Assembly (NCBI GenBank): GCA_003131365.1
Contig: PKVB01000165.1
Span: forward strand, 32,785-65,208
Source of the DNA: Gemmatimonadota bacterium
Lineage (GTDB): Bacteria; Gemmatimonadota; Gemmatimonadetes; Gemmatimonadales; Gemmatimonadaceae
Direction: 5' to 3'
Length of the DNA stretch: 32,424 nucleotides
A model generated the notes under the pieces. That model made no database searches. It was not told where the DNA came from and saw only the letters and a list, made by a program, of their open reading frames with translations. A program made the position numbers and the translations under genes. Positions 7,839 through 16,035 of this stretch are shown here, piece by piece; position 1 is the first letter of the stretch, and each line of letters starts with the position of its first letter.

Positions 7839-9071
7839 ATGAAAATCGCGGTTCTCGACCCGGCCAGCGGCATCGCCGGAGATATGTTCCTCGGCGCTCT
7901 CGTCGACGTCGGGCTCGACAAGGCCTGGCTTGAGCGACTGCCATCCGCGCTGGGATTGTCGGGAGTCAATGTTCGCATCACCGACGTGCAGCGCTCACAG
8001 GTTCACTGCGTCAAAGTGGACTTCGAGATTCCGCCGCAACCGCACGGCAGAGCGGTCTCCGAGATACATCGACTCATTGATGCGGTAAAGATTCCGGAAA
8101 AAGTCGCGCGGTCGGCCCACGCGGCGTTCGAGGCGATCGCGGCGATCGAGAGCGCGATCCACGGTGTCGCGCCTGACGAGCTGCATCTGCACGAAGTCGG
8201 AGCGGTTGACGCGATTCTCGACATCGTCGGGTCGATTTGGGGCGTCGAGATGCTGGGTATCGAGCGCATTTACAATACGAAAGTCGCCCTTGGCGACGGC
8301 ACCGTGAAAACCGCGCACGGCGTCCTGCCCGTGCCGGCTCCGGCGACGATACGCCTGCTCGAGGGGTTCAACGTGCGGCACGGGCCGCCGGGATCGGGAG
8401 AACTGACGACGCCGACGGGAGCCGCGCTGCTACGCGTCCTGTCGAAGGGTGCGCCTCCGCACGAATACACTCCCCGGCAGAGCGGTTACGGCGCCGGCAC
8501 TCGCGACATCCACGAGCAGCTCAACGCGCTTCGCATAATTCTCGGCGAAGTCACGGTGGATCATCACGATCACCACCATGACCACCACCGCGAGCACGTG
8601 CACACGGAGCATCTCCATGTGTTGAGCGCTGACATCGACGACATGTCGCCGGAGGAGCTCGCGGGCGCCGCCGATGTCCTGCGGGCAGAAGGCGCGCTCG
8701 ACGTGGTGCTCCTGCACACGACCATGAAAAAAGGGCGACTCGGGACCCGCGTCGAAGCACTGGTACAGACATCGGATCTGGCCCGAATCGAGGAGAAGAT
8801 CTTCCTCCAGTTCACGACGCTGGGAGTGCAGACGTTCGACGTGGTGCGGAATGCGCTCGAGCGCGAGTCACGTCTTGTTCGATTCGATGGACGGGACATC
8901 CGGGTCAAGATCGCGACACTTCCGGACGGCACGCAGAGAGCGAAGCCCGAGTTCGACGATTTGCGTCGCGTCGCGGAAGAGACTTCACGACCGCTGGCAG
9001 AGATCCGTTCGGAAGTCATGAGCGCGCTCAACGACGCCGAGCTGGGCTCCTCCGCGTCGCGAGGGAGATGA
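7839..9071 (+). CDS. larC: Nickel-pincer cofactor biosynthesis protein LarC
   Basis: LarC is the CTP-dependent cyclometallase that inserts nickel into the pyridinium dithiocarboxylate nucleotide to complete the pincer cofactor of LarA-type racemases. The 410-residue product begins MKIAVLDPASGIAGDMFLGA, the family N-terminus. ELHLHEVG and the GTVKTAHGVLPVPAPAT segment follow, then a His-rich linker at residues 241-260 (11 His) that is likely to hold nickel, then the C-terminal LarC2 half. In Lactobacillus plantarum the two halves are joined by a programmed frameshift; here they are one continuous frame. ATG 7839 fits the family start. It is followed by larE after a one-base gap. Confidence 0.93.
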   Translation: MKIAVLDPASGIAGDMFLGALVDVGLDKAWLERLPSALGLSGVNVRITDVQRSQVHCVKVDFEIPPQPHGRAVSEIHRLIDAVKIPEKVARSAHAAFEAIAAIESAIHGVAPDELHLHEVGAVDAILDIVGSIWGVEMLGIERIYNTKVALGDGTVKTAHGVLPVPAPATIRLLEGFNVRHGPPGSGELTTPTGAALLRVLSKGAPPHEYTPRQSGYGAGTRDIHEQLNALRIILGEVTVDHHDHHHDHHREHVHTEHLHVLSADIDDMSPEELAGAADVLRAEGALDVVLLHTTMKKGRLGTRVEALVQTSDLARIEEKIFLQFTTLGVQTFDVVRNALERESRLVRFDGRDIRVKIATLPDGTQRAKPEFDDLRRVAEETSRPLAEIRSEVMSALNDAELGSSASRGR

Positions 9072-9072
9072 G

Positions 9073-9885
9073 TTGAAGCTGGAAGAGAGACTCATCGCGG
9101 CGGTCAGGGCGGCGGCTCGTGACCGCGTCGCCTATGTGTGCTACTCGGGCGGCGTCGACTCGACCGTCGTGCTTGCCGCCTCGGTGCGGGCGGGGATTGA
9201 AACGATCGCTCTGCTCGGCGTCAGTCCTTCACTCGCCGCCGCGGAGCGCGCGGACGCGCATCGGATCGCCGACGAGATCGGCGCGCGCGTCGAGGAAGTC
9301 GAGACCAATGAAATGGACCTCGCCGGATATCGGGCCAACGCCGGTGATCGCTGCTACTTCTGCAAGAGCGCGCTGTACGACACGGTTCAGGCGCTCGCCG
9401 CGACGAGAAGCGCGGAAGACGTGACCTTCGTAGGAACGCACGTCGATGACCTGGGTGAGCACCGGCCCGGGCTCCAGGCGGCGATGGAGCATGGAGTCGT
9501 CGCACCGCTCGTCGACGCCGGATTCAACAAGTCGGACGTGCGCGCGCTCGCGCGGCAATGGAATCTGTCGAACGCCGAGAAGCCGGCGGCGCCTTGCCTC
9601 GCCAGCAGAGTGCCGGTCGGAATCGAAGTGACTCCGGAGAAGCTCGCGCAGATCGAGGCAGTCGAAGAATTTCTGCGCCAGCACGACGTCTGGCCTGCGC
9701 GCGCGCGCTGGCACGAGGCCGTCGTTCGCCTTGAGATAACGCCCGAGATGTTCGAGCGTGTCGTCACCGATCCATTCCGGGAAGAGCTACGACGGGCATG
9801 CAGGAAGGCCGGCTTCAAGTTCGTCGCGCTCGACCTGGGCGGACTCCAGAGCGGAAGTCTCTCGCTTCCCACGGTGGCGTCATGA
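9073..9885 (+). CDS. larE: ATP-dependent sulfur transferase LarE (three-cysteine type)
   Basis: LarE adenylates the pincer precursor and converts its carboxylates to thiocarboxylates. The 270-residue protein has the PP-loop SGGVDST (residues 25-31) and the family segments DRCYFCKSAL and PCLASRVPVG. The cysteines C94, C97 and C175 match the three-cysteine class, which in Thermotoga maritima binds a [4Fe-4S] cluster. The L. plantarum enzyme instead has one cysteine, which it sacrifices. Cluster-dependent sulfur transfer is therefore the likely mechanism here, by analogy. The start is a TTG at 9073, one base after the larC stop, and the stop overlaps the larB start (ATGA). Confidence 0.92.
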   Translation: MKLEERLIAAVRAAARDRVAYVCYSGGVDSTVVLAASVRAGIETIALLGVSPSLAAAERADAHRIADEIGARVEEVETNEMDLAGYRANAGDRCYFCKSALYDTVQALAATRSAEDVTFVGTHVDDLGEHRPGLQAAMEHGVVAPLVDAGFNKSDVRALARQWNLSNAEKPAAPCLASRVPVGIEVTPEKLAQIEAVEEFLRQHDVWPARARWHEAVVRLEITPEMFERVVTDPFREELRRACRKAGFKFVALDLGGLQSGSLSLPTVAS

Positions 9886-10517
9886 CGCAAGTTCGCTGGG
9901 ACCGGGATCGCGAATCGCGCACGGGAGTTCCGGAAGTCGTCTATGGTCCCGGAAAGAAGCCAGCGCATCTACGCCAGATTTTCGAGAATACGAACGACCT
10001 TCGCATGGCGTCGCGGCTGAGCGACGAGCAGATGGAGGTGCTCAGCGATCTGGCGACGATCTATCCGGAAGCGCGCATGGCGGTCCGCAACCCTCGCGCA
10101 AAGAGGAGCATGCCGGTGGTGCCCATCGTCACAGCTGGAACCGCTGACATCCCGGTTGCGCTGGAAGCGGCGACTACTCTCGACGCGATGGGGATCCCGA
10201 CGTCGACTCACTTCGATGTCGGCGTCGCGGGGATACATCGCCTTCAATCCATTCTGCCGGAGCTCGCCGCAGCTCGCGTGTGCATCGTCGTCGCGGGGAT
10301 GGATGGGGCGCTGCCGGCAGTCATTGCCGGGTTGCTCCATGCGCCGGTAATCGGAGTTCCCACTTCAGTGGGAACCGGTGTTGCTCAGGGCGGAATGGTC
10401 GCGCTCAACACGATGCTCGCCAGCTGCAGCCCCGGCGTGGCGGTTGTTAACATCGACAACGGGTTTGGCGCGGCTTGTCTGGCGCTCAAGATCCTCGGCT
10501 GTAATCCCCCCGATTAA
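9882..10517 (+). CDS. larB: Nickel-pincer cofactor biosynthesis protein LarB
   Basis: LarB carboxylates nicotinic acid adenine dinucleotide at C5 and cleaves its phosphoanhydride bond, the first step of pincer cofactor synthesis. The 211-residue product carries the PurE/AIR-carboxylase-like signatures TAGTADIPVALEA, the GMDGALPAVIAGL segment, VIGVPTSVGTG and VVNIDNGFGAA. ATG 9882 overlaps the larE stop as ATGA; longer upstream frames inside larE have no family similarity. With larC and larE it forms a complete cofactor pathway in the order C-E-B. The racemase larA is not in the window, so the user enzyme must be encoded elsewhere. Confidence 0.92.
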   Translation: MTQVRWDRDRESRTGVPEVVYGPGKKPAHLRQIFENTNDLRMASRLSDEQMEVLSDLATIYPEARMAVRNPRAKRSMPVVPIVTAGTADIPVALEAATTLDAMGIPTSTHFDVGVAGIHRLQSILPELAAARVCIVVAGMDGALPAVIAGLLHAPVIGVPTSVGTGVAQGGMVALNTMLASCSPGVAVVNIDNGFGAACLALKILGCNPPD

Positions 10518-10582
10518 CCCTCATCGTTTCGTAGAGGAGCACGTTCTCCGCCTGCTCGTCATGGCGCGTGCTGCGGTCGACG

Positions 10583-10626
10583 GCCGGCCTTCCTGGTAAG
10601 CCGGCGAGCCCTTGCTTCGCGCTCGC
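10583..10626 (+). other. Overlapping GC-rich hairpins after the lar operon
   Basis: Two inverted repeats share bases. GCCGGC at 10583-10588 pairs with GCCGGC at 10600-10605, extended by TT/AA with one bulged C. GCGAGC at 10604-10609 pairs with GCTCGC at 10621-10626. They lie 65-110 bp after larB and could terminate the operon, but no T-run follows either, so intrinsic termination is doubtful. Confidence 0.3.
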
Positions 10627-10684
10627 TCCCTGGAGTGGAATGGACAGTGCTGAATGACTGGTAACCTTTGCCGCGAGTGTGCTC

Positions 10685-11218
10685 ATGGCTATCGCATACG
10701 GTGACCCGCAGCTGCTCAATCTTGGATTGTTGCTGATTCGCCTGATTTTTGGCCTGATAATGGCCGCTCACGGCGCTCAAAAGCTCTTCGGATGGTTCGG
10801 CGGCTACGGATTGGCGGGTACTGGCGGTTTTTTCGAATCGCTCGGCTTTCGCCCTGGAAAGACGTTCGCTGCCGCCGCCGCGCTCAGTGAGTTCGTGGGC
10901 GGCTGGTTATTCACCCTTGGTCTTTTTGGCCCAATTGGACCAGCGCTCATTCTCGCGGTGATGCTCGTTGCGTCCATAAGTGTGCACTTGCGCAATGGAC
11001 TATTCGCGACGACGAACGGAGTCGAAGTGCCACTCCTCATTGCGACCGCGGTGGTTGGGGTAGCGTTAATTGGATTTGGGACCTACTCGCTCGATGCTGC
11101 TCTCGGACTCGCGACATTTTGGTCACCGGGACTCATAGGGCTGGCGCTGGCGGTCGGTGTGATTGGCGGCATCGCTAATCTCCTTCTCAGGAAAAGGCCG
11201 ACGACACCGACAGTTTGA
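10685..11218 (+). CDS. DoxX family membrane protein
   Basis: A four-helix inner-membrane protein of about 177 residues. The family pattern is clear at the N-terminus: LLLIRLIFGLIMAAHGAQKL followed by the short FGWFGGYGLAGTGGFFESLG stretch, and later EFVGGWLFTLGLFGPIGPA. DoxX relatives are linked to thiosulfate:quinone oxidoreductase in archaea and to redox stress complexes in mycobacteria, but most bacterial members have no known function. ATG 10685 is preferred; GTG 10679 would add two residues. It stands between the lar operon and the drug exporter, about 28 bp before the latter, with which it may be co-transcribed. Confidence 0.85.
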   Translation: MAIAYGDPQLLNLGLLLIRLIFGLIMAAHGAQKLFGWFGGYGLAGTGGFFESLGFRPGKTFAAAAALSEFVGGWLFTLGLFGPIGPALILAVMLVASISVHLRNGLFATTNGVEVPLLIATAVVGVALIGFGTYSLDAALGLATFWSPGLIGLALAVGVIGGIANLLLRKRPTTPTV

Positions 11219-11246
11219 GACGCCGCGCGCCAGGGGCATGCGCTAG

Positions 11247-13268
11247 ATGACGGAATCGACTGAGATCGCAACGCCGCCCGCGGCGCTCAGTCACCGCCAG
11301 ATACTGATCGCGTTCAGCGGTCTCGTTCTGGCAATGCTGCTCGCCGCCCTAGACTCCACAATTGTATCGACCGCGCTCCCGACGATTGTGAGCGATCTGG
11401 GCGGACTCGAGCACCTGGCGTGGGTCGTGACCGGGTATCTGCTGGCACAAACGATCGTCACGCCGGTGTACGGAAAGCTCGGCGACCTGTACGGGCGAAA
11501 GATCGTGATGCAATCGGCGATCGTGCTCTTTCTCGTCGGTTCGGCGCTGTGCGGCCTAAGCCAGAACATGACGCAGTTGATTGTGTTTCGCGCCATTCAG
11601 GGGCTGGGCGGCGGCGGGCTCGTTGTCACGACCCAGGCGGTGGTCGGAGACATCGTGCCGCCGCGCGACCGCGGACGCTATCAGGGAATCTTCGGCGCCG
11701 TCTTCGGCCTCTCCAGCATCGCCGGCCCGCTGCTGGGTGGTTATTTCACCACGCACCTGTCGTGGCGGTGGATCTTCTATGTCAATCTGCCAGTCGGTAT
11801 CGCCGCGCTGGTAGTGCTGGCCGTGACGCTCCCGTCGCTCTCACATAGGGTCGCTCGAGCCATCGATTACGCGGGCGCCTCGCTGCTCGCGGTGGTGCTG
11901 AGCAGCATCACGCTGATGGCGGACCTGAGCGGAACGACTTATCCGTGGTCATCGCCGGTCTCGATAGGATTGATTGCCGTTTCGCTGGTATCACTGGTCC
12001 TCTTCACGTTGATCGAGCGAAAAGCCGCCGAGCCCGTGCTGCCATTGCATCTTTTCAAGCGGCAGACGTTCATGGTCACTTCCGTCGTCGGCCTGATTGT
12101 CGGATTTGCTCTGTTCGGATCCGTCACCTACTTCCCGCTCTACTTGCAGGTCGTGAAGGGTGTGACTCCGACCGCGTCGGGAATGCAGATGCTGCCGATG
12201 ATGGGCGGCATGCTGGTTACGTCGATCCTGTCGGGCCAGCTGATCAGCCGCACCGGCCGCTACAAGATATTTCCAATGCTCGGCACCGCGATCATGACGG
12301 TGGGGCTTTTTCTGCTGTCGCGCCTCACGCCGCAAAGCACGGACGCCACCGCTTCACTGCTGATGCTCATACTTGGCGTCGGACTAGGGATGGTAATGCA
12401 GGTGCTCGTGATCGCCGTACAGAATGACGTCGACTATCGCGATCTCGGTGTTGCGACCTCCGGCGCGACGCTGTTCCGGCTCATCGGCGGATCCCTTGGC
12501 ACTGCGATTCTCGGAGCAATATTCGCGGCGCGGCTGAGCGTGAACCTCGTCCGCTTGCTGCCTCCCGGCACGGTGGCGAATGGAGCGGCGCGCAACATGA
12601 GCGTACAAGCGCTGCTGCAACTCCCGGCTCCGGCCAGGGCGGCATACGCGCAGGCGTTCACCGCCTCGCTCGACACAGTGTTCCTTGTAGCTACCATCGT
12701 GTGCGCGATTGGATTCATTCTCACCTGGTTTCTTCCCGAGCGGCCGCTTCGAGCAACCGTTGCGGCTTCGGCGCGCGATGCGGGAATGGAGGCCGGCGAG
12801 GCTTTTGCTCGCCCGTCGGACGAGGATTCCGTGGCCGCCCATCTGTACGCTGCGCTCGCCTCGCTTGCCGATCGTGATGTGCAGCGCGCGCACATCGAGC
12901 TGATCGTGAAGCGGGCCGGAGAGACTCTGAGCGCGCTCGGGGCGTGGCTTCTTGTTCAAGTCGAGCGCGAGCAAACGGTGTCACCGTTCGAGCTCGCGCG
13001 CCGCCGCGGCATCCCGGCCGAGCGCGCGCAGGCTGCTCTCGAGGAGCTGCGCAGGCGCGGACTGGTCACCGTCCCGCGCGTCGGTTCGACCACGCATTCC
13101 GAGCTCACTGCTGCCGGGTGTCAGGTGCTCGAGCGTCTCGTTTCGGCGCGACGCGCGCATCTGTCGGAGCTGGCCGAGGAGTGGGATCCGACGCGTGAGG
13201 GTGACGCGGGGGCGTACCTTCGGAAGGCAGTTCGAGATCTCGTGCCGGACGCGAGGCACGTGGGGTGA
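11247..13268 (+). CDS. MFS drug exporter (DHA2/EmrB-QacA, 14 TM) with C-terminal winged-helix domain
   Basis: A 673-residue fusion. Residues about 15-500 form a 14-helix DHA2 proton antiporter, with motif D1 as LDSTIVSTALP, motif A as GKLGDLYGRK and motif C in the GPLLGG region. A linker of about 60 residues follows the last helix (ending FLPERP). From about 565 to 660 there is a MarR-like winged helix: WLLVQVEREQTVSPFELARR, then the AALEELRRRGLVTV recognition/wing region, then LTAAGCQVLERL and a long C-terminal helix. Transporter-winged-helix fusions of this size are known mainly in actinobacterial annotations; whether the domain binds DNA or ligand is unknown. The substrate is likely a hydrophobic drug-like compound. 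Confidence 0.88.
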   Translation: MTESTEIATPPAALSHRQILIAFSGLVLAMLLAALDSTIVSTALPTIVSDLGGLEHLAWVVTGYLLAQTIVTPVYGKLGDLYGRKIVMQSAIVLFLVGSALCGLSQNMTQLIVFRAIQGLGGGGLVVTTQAVVGDIVPPRDRGRYQGIFGAVFGLSSIAGPLLGGYFTTHLSWRWIFYVNLPVGIAALVVLAVTLPSLSHRVARAIDYAGASLLAVVLSSITLMADLSGTTYPWSSPVSIGLIAVSLVSLVLFTLIERKAAEPVLPLHLFKRQTFMVTSVVGLIVGFALFGSVTYFPLYLQVVKGVTPTASGMQMLPMMGGMLVTSILSGQLISRTGRYKIFPMLGTAIMTVGLFLLSRLTPQSTDATASLLMLILGVGLGMVMQVLVIAVQNDVDYRDLGVATSGATLFRLIGGSLGTAILGAIFAARLSVNLVRLLPPGTVANGAARNMSVQALLQLPAPARAAYAQAFTASLDTVFLVATIVCAIGFILTWFLPERPLRATVAASARDAGMEAGEAFARPSDEDSVAAHLYAALASLADRDVQRAHIELIVKRAGETLSALGAWLLVQVEREQTVSPFELARRRGIPAERAQAALEELRRRGLVTVPRVGSTTHSELTAAGCQVLERLVSARRAHLSELAEEWDPTREGDAGAYLRKAVRDLVPDARHVG

Positions 13269-13276
13269 ATTCAAAA

Positions 13277-13472
13277 AACTGCAACTGAACGAGAGGTCAG
13301 CTGGAGCCTGGCAGCGGACAGCTGTTAGCCTCACTACGTCGGGACGTCACCAGCACGGACCAGAGCACAATCAACTGCCTGTGCTTTCACGCCACGCATC
13401 GGCGTCCCGACGTTCTAAGGCTGACAGCTGACGCCTTTCAGGCTCCAGCTAACCTCTCGTTCAGTTGCAGTT
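13277..13472. repeat. 196-bp imperfect palindrome (70-bp inverted arms) between convergent genes
   Basis: Arms at 13277-13346 and 13403-13472 are inverted copies of each other, matching at 60 of 70 positions by my count. The outer 21 bases and the innermost 11 are perfect, and mismatches cluster in the middle. The 56-bp loop holds a smaller hairpin, AGCACA at 13364-13369 with TGTGCT at 13380-13385. It fills almost all of the 220-bp gap between the MFS and LVIVD genes and has no coding capacity I can support. It could be a MITE-like or dispersed repeat, a bidirectional terminator or a structured RNA. No target-site duplication is evident. Confidence 0.85.
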
Positions 13473-13488
13473 GGAATACTCTGAAACA

Positions 13489-15288
13489 CTATTTCTTGGA
13501 AAGATCTCTCACTGTTGCCGCGAGTGCCTGCACGCGCCCCGCATCTGAAGCAGTACGGGCGTCACGGTCGAGCCGGGTTGCCAGCTGTGTCAGTGCCGCT
13601 CGCTCGCTCGCGCCCTTCAGCTTCTCGGCGCGACCGAGATCGCGCGCGATGCTGGTTGACCGATCGCGCGGAATTCCGTTATCGCGAACGAGCTGATCGA
13701 GATACGCGCGCGCTACGACGTAGCTAGCCGGCCACACCAGCTTCGGCTGGTTCTGCGGATTGAACACATCGAAGCGAACCAGCTTCGCCGCATCGATTTC
13801 GTTCTGCGACAGCAGGTCGCTCGGCTTGAGATCGAGCACATCCAGCCCGCGATCGATCTCGGAGGCGTAGATGTAGCCGTTGTACCAGTACGTCCCCCAT
13901 TCGCCACCCAGCAGCAGCTTGGTCGCATCCATGGGTCCACGGTCGAAGAATGCGATCTCCTTCGGATGCGCGGCATCGGTGAAATCGAATACGGAGACAC
14001 CGCCCTGGTACCAGGCCTGGGTCATGATGTCGCGGCCCGGGACGGGAATGAGCGAGCCGTTGTGGGCGACGCAATTCTCCTGGTCCGTCTGTACCACCGG
14101 AAGCTTGTAGTGGCCGGCCGGAGTCAGTTTGTCGCCGGTGCGGTAGAAAATCGCATCCGCGCCCCACGTGAGCTTGTCGGTTGCACGGCACCGGGGCGCC
14201 ATTCCGCCGCCCCATTCGTCGCTGAACAGCACCTTCGTCCCATCATTGTTGAAGGTCGCCGAGTGCCAGTACGCAAAATTCGGATCGATGACGGCGGCGA
14301 TTCGCTTCGGATGCACAGGATCGTGGATGTCGAGCAGAATCCCGTTCCCCGAGCATGCACCGGCCGCGAGCCCGATCGCGCTGTAGACGGTGATGTCGTG
14401 GCACTGATTCGTCTGAGAGGTGGTCTGCGTACCCACACCATGCGCGCCTCCCTGCCACAATCCGGCGATTGCGCCCGCGGAGTCCGCGAAGACGCGCGGA
14501 GAGTTGACCACGCGCGCGTTCTGAGGCGCGGCCACCGGCACCTGGATGATGTCGATCCGGAACAGGGAGGTGGTCGTATCTGTCAACGATGCGCCGCGCG
14601 AACACCCGGCGAGCTCGGAACCCGACCGAACCACACTCGTACCGGACACGTAGATGTAGACGTTCTCCGGATCATTCGGGTCGATCACCAGCGTGTGGGT
14701 GTGCGATCCACGGCAGGTCTGTACCGCGGCAACCTGCTTCGGGTGATCGAGGTCGCTGATGTCGAAGATGCGGACGCCACGAAAACGCTCGGCGCTGACC
14801 GTGTCGGTCACTCCCTGGCCGCCGCAGTCCACGCGACCGCGGGTCTCTTCCACAGAGAAGAACAACAGATTCTTGTAAATCGAAGGATCGCCCTGACCGC
14901 CGGGGCAGACGAATGACGTGCGGAGAGTCGGACTCTTCGGATTGGAGATGTCCCAGACCTGAAAGCCGTTGAAGCCGCCCTGAAACGCCAGGTTCCCCTT
15001 GAATGCGAGATCGCCGTTCAGGAAGGCAAAATCGCCCAGGTTCTGGGCGTTCCCGAAGTTCTGCGGTCGCGCGCCGTGGCCGACCAACTGCATGTTGCGG
15101 GCAACTTCGGCCGCATCGTTATAGCCGGCGCGGAGACCGATTCGCGGGTCATCGTGGCTGATGGCGACGCTATCACCCTGCGCTCCAGCGGTCGCCGCGA
15201 CAAGCGACCCCGCAAGAATGAGTAGATGTCGGAAGCGACGAATACCGTTGCGGGAGGGCAAAGGCGGAACCGTAGATCTCGGTGTCAT
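13489..15288 (-). CDS. Exported LVIVD-repeat (beta-propeller-like) protein
   Basis: A 599-residue protein with a signal peptide (about residues 1-36: HLLILAGSLVAATAGAQ). The mature part has LVIVD-type repeats, seen as GFQVWDISNPKSP, GVRIFDISDLDHPK, LDIHDPVHPKRIA and VFDFTDAAHPKEIAFFD, which are expected to form a beta-propeller. Family function is unknown; members occur outside the cytoplasm in many soil bacteria. The C-terminal 90 residues are helical and Arg/Ala-rich. The ATG at 15288 is preceded by GAGAGAA. The DUF305 gene lies 48 bp upstream on the same strand, so the pair is probably one operon. Its stop lies 17 bp from the large palindrome. Confidence 0.85.
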   Translation of the reverse strand: MTPRSTVPPLPSRNGIRRFRHLLILAGSLVAATAGAQGDSVAISHDDPRIGLRAGYNDAAEVARNMQLVGHGARPQNFGNAQNLGDFAFLNGDLAFKGNLAFQGGFNGFQVWDISNPKSPTLRTSFVCPGGQGDPSIYKNLLFFSVEETRGRVDCGGQGVTDTVSAERFRGVRIFDISDLDHPKQVAAVQTCRGSHTHTLVIDPNDPENVYIYVSGTSVVRSGSELAGCSRGASLTDTTTSLFRIDIIQVPVAAPQNARVVNSPRVFADSAGAIAGLWQGGAHGVGTQTTSQTNQCHDITVYSAIGLAAGACSGNGILLDIHDPVHPKRIAAVIDPNFAYWHSATFNNDGTKVLFSDEWGGGMAPRCRATDKLTWGADAIFYRTGDKLTPAGHYKLPVVQTDQENCVAHNGSLIPVPGRDIMTQAWYQGGVSVFDFTDAAHPKEIAFFDRGPMDATKLLLGGEWGTYWYNGYIYASEIDRGLDVLDLKPSDLLSQNEIDAAKLVRFDVFNPQNQPKLVWPASYVVARAYLDQLVRDNGIPRDRSTSIARDLGRAEKLKGASERAALTQLATRLDRDARTASDAGRVQALAATVRDLSKK

Positions 15289-15336
15289 TTACGTTCTCTC
15301 TGGGTGGGGGGGGTTCGTGCTTAGGACTGGATTTGC

Positions 15337-15966
15337 TCAACGGTGCGACTTTGCGCCAGCAGGACCTAGCGCGGCGAGAAGGGCGCTCATGCGCGCAATC
15401 TCGGCGCGCTGGTCAGAATCCACTTCAGACGCGAAGCGAAAAACCTCGGCTTCCTGGGCGGAACCGGTGGTGCCGAGCAGGCTGGCAACCATTACCAGAG
15501 CGCCCTCATGATGGTGGATCATGTCCGTGAGGAAGAGTTTGGCGAACTCGTCGCCGTTCGTCCTGGCCAGCGCTGCCAGCTGTTCGGTCGTGAGCATGCC
15601 CGGCATGAGCGTGTCCGACATTGCCATGCCACGCATGTCCATGTGACCGGCCGCAGCCTGTTGATCGTGTAGCGCGCCACTGGCGGGAACCCGCTGGTGG
15701 CGGTCCTTGAGCCATTGCTTCATCATCGCGATCTCGTCCTTTTGGGAAACCTGTATGCGTTGGCCGAGGAGTCGGATGTCCTGCCGGGTTGTGCGGTCCG
15801 GTATGAGCGCGGTCATCGCCAGCGCCTGCGCGTGATGCCCGATCATCCCCTGCATGAAACGCACGTCCGCCACCGTGTAGCGCGGCGCGTCCTGCGCCGA
15901 CGCGGATGCGGCCGCGATGAGCGCGAGTGCAACAACGAACTGGCGATCTCTGAACGATTTCTTCAT
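15337..15966 (-). CDS. DUF305 domain-containing exported protein
   Basis: A 209-residue protein with a signal peptide (MKKSFRDRQFVVALALIAAASASAQ) and a full DUF305 domain, a ferritin-like helical bundle. Two His/Met-rich metal-binding-like motifs are visible: MQGMIGHHAQALAM near residue 40 and MIHHHEGALVM near 150. A Met/His-rich linker (AAGHMDMRGMAMSD) joins the two halves. DUF305 proteins often sit near copper-handling genes, but no biochemical role is settled. ATG 15966 is chosen over the upstream start because it opens directly with the signal peptide. Upstream of and probably co-transcribed with the LVIVD gene. Confidence 0.87.
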   Translation of the reverse strand: MKKSFRDRQFVVALALIAAASASAQDAPRYTVADVRFMQGMIGHHAQALAMTALIPDRTTRQDIRLLGQRIQVSQKDEIAMMKQWLKDRHQRVPASGALHDQQAAAGHMDMRGMAMSDTLMPGMLTTEQLAALARTNGDEFAKLFLTDMIHHHEGALVMVASLLGTTGSAQEAEVFRFASEVDSDQRAEIARMSALLAALGPAGAKSHR

Positions 15967-16035
15967 GAGCTTGTGGGTTGAACGTATTGTCCCGCCGGTT
16001 TGTTGCAAGCTCACGACGGCGATGTAATCCGGATG

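Noticed and set aside
13966..14916. Plus-strand open frame of 316 codons
   Set aside because: It is antisense to the LVIVD-repeat gene; no ribosome site or family motif.
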